Below are positions 13,534 through 15,891 of a DNA stretch of 15,891 nucleotides, one piece after another. The first letter of the stretch is position 1; each line of letters starts with the position of its first letter. Source of the stretch: CAMCXE01 sp041179125 (GTDB taxonomy: Bacteria; Pseudomonadota; Gammaproteobacteria; Pseudomonadales; Cellvibrionaceae). The position numbers and the translations under genes are program-made. The notes beneath the pieces were generated by a model. The model saw only the letters and a program-made list of their open reading frames with translations, was not told the origin of the DNA and did not search any database. The stretch covers positions 1 through 15,891 of the forward strand of contig JBEGTZ010000295.1 of NCBI GenBank assembly GCA_041179125.1. The letters are read 5' to 3'.

Positions 13534-14463
13534 TTAAGGTTGCGAAAATAACCCCGAAGAAAGATAACGATCGCCCCGATCGCAAATAATAGCTACGATG
13601 GTGGCGTTTTCAACGGACTGGTTAATATCCAGCGCGGCAGCAACCGCACCGCCGGAGGAAACACCGCAAAAAATGCCCTCCAAACGCGCTAAATCACGCA
13701 TGGTTTGTTCCGCTCTGGCCTGTGTCATTTCAACCACTTTATCGATATTTTGCCCATTAAATATGCCGGGTAAATATTCGGGTTTCCATTTGCGAATACC
13801 GGGAATACTCGCGCCATCGGCAGGCTGTAAACCAATAATTTGAATGGCAGGATTTTGTTCTTTCAAGAATTTAGAATTACCAACAATAGTACCCGTGGTG
13901 CCCATTGAGCTGACAAAATGGGTAATTCGCCCCTGGGTTTGTTGCCATAATTCAGGCCCGGTACCCGTGTAATGCGCCAGTGGGTTATCCGTATTGCCAA
14001 ATTGGTCCAGCACTTTGCCGCGCCCTTCTGCCTGCATGGCCAAAGCCAAATCCCGCGCGCCCTCCATGCCATCGGCACGCGGCACTAAAATTAATTCAGC
14101 ACCATAGGCGAGCATGGCGTCTTTGCGCTCTTGTGTCATGTGGTCGGGCATGATGAGAATTATTTTATAGCCCCTAATGGCCGCCACCATCGCCAAGGCA
14201 ATACCCGTATTGCCACTGGTGGCTTCGATGAGGGTGTCGCCCGGTTTAATTGTGCCGCGTAATTGGGCCTGTGAAATCATGGAATAAGCAGGCCGATCTT
14301 TAACCGAGCCTGCGGGATTATTCCCCTCCAATTTCACCAATACTTGGTTGCGGGTATTGCCCGGCAAACGCTGCAAGCGCACCAAGGGCGTGTTGCCAAT
14401 AAATTGGTCAATGGTTGGGTAATCACCCGTATTTGAGTCGTTAAACATAGACCATACACCCAT
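13534..14463 (-). CDS. cysM: Cysteine synthase B (O-acetylserine sulfhydrylase) CysM
   Basis: 309 residues against about 303 in E. coli. A PLP enzyme of the cytoplasm that makes L-cysteine from O-acetylserine and sulfide; the CysM isozyme also accepts thiosulfate. Visible features: IGNTPLVRLQ (22-31); the PLP lysine Lys55 in NPAGSVKDRP; the substrate loop TSGNTG (82-87); the phosphate-binding GTTGT (188-192); VSSGG (268-272); and CDRGDRYLSSG near the C terminus. GMEGARDLA (132-140) and the CDRGDRYLS ending are typical of CysM rather than CysK. Two starts are possible, ATG at 14463 or five codons later at 14448; neither has a clear Shine-Dalgarno, and the first keeps the longer tail before the conserved core. 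It is divergent from the sensor-like gene with 86 nt between them, as with cysM and gacS in Pseudomonas. Confidence 0.95.
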   Translation of the reverse strand: MGVWSMFNDSNTGDYPTIDQFIGNTPLVRLQRLPGNTRNQVLVKLEGNNPAGSVKDRPAYSMISQAQLRGTIKPGDTLIEATSGNTGIALAMVAAIRGYKIILIMPDHMTQERKDAMLAYGAELILVPRADGMEGARDLALAMQAEGRGKVLDQFGNTDNPLAHYTGTGPELWQQTQGRITHFVSSMGTTGTIVGNSKFLKEQNPAIQIIGLQPADGASIPGIRKWKPEYLPGIFNGQNIDKVVEMTQARAEQTMRDLARLEGIFCGVSSGGAVAAALDINQSVENATIVAIICDRGDRYLSSGLFSQP

Positions 14464-14549
14464 CGCTAAACGTCGAATTAAAGGCTGCGGATTCTACGCC
14501 ATTTTATGGTAAGGTGGCGCCGCCCACCCAACAAAATTACCGCTAATTT
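14464..14549. promoter_or_regulatory. Divergent intergenic region between cysM and the GacS-like gene
   Basis: 86 nt that must hold the promoter and leader of both genes unless they are transcribed from farther away. No convincing -35/-10 pair or strong ribosome site was found for either side. A short GC-rich interrupted palindrome (ggtggcgccgcccacc) lies about 20 nt before the plus-strand start. Confidence 0.35.
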
Positions 14550-15891
14550 ATGAATCGTTTTGAAACAGACCTTGGCAGAAAACTGCTGCGGGCCAGTTTG
14601 CTCCCATTAATTGTGCTCGCTTGTATTTTGTTGGCGGTGGATATTATTGCACTACACCATTCGCAGCGCAGCGCCTATCAAAATTCATTTGAACTGGCCC
14701 AGCGTTTACTTACGAAAATAGAAGCGCTCACCGAACGCCCGGTAGACACCCAACAATTCACTCTGCTTGCCAATATTCTGCTCAGTGATACACACATCGT
14801 TGGCGTAAGCCTCATTAACGATAAAAACCATGTTATTCACCAGGCGGGTATTCCCGCGCAATTACACGCATCGTTCACAGATGCAAAAAATATCAGCACC
14901 GCGTTTCAAAATGACGGCAACACAATCATCAAAATACCTAATACCAGCCAAACCTGGGTGCTGGCGCTAGATGACGAACGCATTGAAATTGCACTTTATC
15001 AAAACCTGTTAATTCACCTCGCCCTATTCGGTACAATTTTTTTATTTTTTATTTTTATTTACAGCCGTACCAAAACAAAATTTTTTGGCCCCATTCGCGC
15101 GCTAACACATTATTTATTATCCCTTAAATTAACCCCGCACCACGCCATACCCAGCCAAACCGAACTTACGTATTTACACAATTGCGCACTGCTCATTAAC
15201 GAACTCATTGACGGCCTTAACCGGTCGCAAGATGACATGCGGCTTAGCTATGAGGCCGCATTAAATGATTTTAAAGAATCGTTAGAATCGGTAGAGGTGC
15301 AAAATGTTGAAATGAACCTTGCGCGCAAATCTGCCGTGCAAGCGGAGCGTGTTAAATCCGAATTTTTAATTCATGCCAGCTCAGATTTACTAGACCCACT
15401 CAGGCAGTGCCTAAGCGCCATTGGGCAACTCGCACTTACGCGCATGGACGCCGAACAAGCCGACTACATGCACAACTTAGAAATTACCCTGCGCGGAGTA
15501 ATTGGTCTTGCGCAGGATATTGTGGATTTTTCTCGTTTAGAAAACGGCAAATTTCAGCTGGAAGTTAAAAACATACAAATACGCCAGGTTATTCACGATG
15601 CTTTAACTTTTTACGCACCACTGGCGGCTGCAAAAAATAGCCGCGTTCTGTCTATTATTCAGCCTGATGTATGTGAAGTTTTGCTCGGCGATCCTCGCCG
15701 CCTCCAGCAAGTATTGGGCAACCTGATAAACAAAGTATTAAATTATGGTGAGCAAGGTGATTTAGCCCTAAATGTCAGTGTTTTACACTCAGAACCATCC
15801 AGCCAATTAATTAAATTCCGTGTAATAGACAGCAATGGTGGTTTTAAAGCGGATTTTATTCAGCAATTTAAATGGCTGCTTGAGAACAAAA
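14550..15891 (+). CDS. GacS/BarA-type hybrid sensor homologue, degenerate kinase core, 3'-truncated by window edge
   Basis: 447 codons are visible and the frame is open to the window end. TM helices at about 15-36 and 151-171 enclose a roughly 115-residue periplasmic domain. A coiled-coil-like stretch (about 220-270) leads into QNVEMNLARKSAVQAERVKSEF, typical of GacS/BarA just before the H-box. There the usual FLxNMSHExRTPL reads FLIHASSDLLDPL (272-284), so the phosphoacceptor His is Ser278. DFSRLENGKFQLE (326-338) and GDPRRLQQVLGNL (380-392) confirm the family, but the catalytic N-box Asn aligns with Lys395 (Asn394 is adjacent) and the G1 box reads DSNGG (427-431). The gene is at the normal gacS position beside cysM. 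It probably cannot autophosphorylate in the usual way; receiver and HPt domains, if present, lie beyond the window. Start ATG lacks a clear Shine-Dalgarno. Confidence 0.85.
   Translation, partial: MNRFETDLGRKLLRASLLPLIVLACILLAVDIIALHHSQRSAYQNSFELAQRLLTKIEALTERPVDTQQFTLLANILLSDTHIVGVSLINDKNHVIHQAGIPAQLHASFTDAKNISTAFQNDGNTIIKIPNTSQTWVLALDDERIEIALYQNLLIHLALFGTIFLFFIFIYSRTKTKFFGPIRALTHYLLSLKLTPHHAIPSQTELTYLHNCALLINELIDGLNRSQDDMRLSYEAALNDFKESLESVEVQNVEMNLARKSAVQAERVKSEFLIHASSDLLDPLRQCLSAIGQLALTRMDAEQADYMHNLEITLRGVIGLAQDIVDFSRLENGKFQLEVKNIQIRQVIHDALTFYAPLAAAKNSRVLSIIQPDVCEVLLGDPRRLQQVLGNLINKVLNYGEQGDLALNVSVLHSEPSSQLIKFRVIDSNGGFKADFIQQFKWLLENK

Overview
The window reads as chromosomal DNA of a gammaproteobacterium, most likely a Cellvibrio/Saccharophagus/Teredinibacter-type polysaccharide degrader. 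Two things point there. The first is two exported proteins with long poly-serine linkers, a habit of that group. The second is the housekeeping block mazG-relA-cysM next to a GacS/BarA-type sensor, the order known from Pseudomonas and relatives; the RelA sequence is clearly pseudomonad-like. This is inference from gene content, not a database match.

Left half (1-9482, + strand). The first gene is cut by the window edge. It enters as a 178-codon almost pure serine tract and continues into RTX (calcium-binding) repeats. A 164-bp nested inverted repeat (copy A) follows it. Next is a single 2444-codon gene for a predicted lipoprotein built from modules joined by serine linkers. In order: choice-of-anchor X-like domain, subtilisin-family protease with intact triad, beta-sandwich, FGE/SUMF1-like domain without catalytic cysteines, an unrecognised domain, SbsA-type Ig-like domain, FN3-like domain, and a C-terminal propeller region with 14 repeat motifs.

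Middle (9483-10181). A strong GC-rich hairpin, a gene-poor AT-rich stretch, and a small hypothetical two-helix membrane protein. The 3' end of that gene carries a single degenerate arm (copy C) of the repeat family, inside a probable terminator for the opposite strand.

Right half (10182-15891). On the minus strand, relA and mazG form a tight operon with 1 nt between them. cysM lies upstream on the same strand, separated from relA by a second large nested palindrome (copy B) at the place where relatives usually carry rlmD. Divergent from cysM is the 5' part of a GacS/BarA-like sensor that has lost the phosphoacceptor histidine and has degenerate N and G1 boxes.

How they work together: relA (ppGpp synthesis) and mazG (NTP pyrophosphohydrolase) form a nucleotide-stress unit. 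cysM makes cysteine. The GacS-like gene sits where a global regulator is expected. The two modular proteins look like secreted or surface factors for adhesion, matrix or polymer contact. The most notable items are the apparent pseudokinase, the dispersed palindromic element family with conserved ends, and the giant modular lipoprotein.
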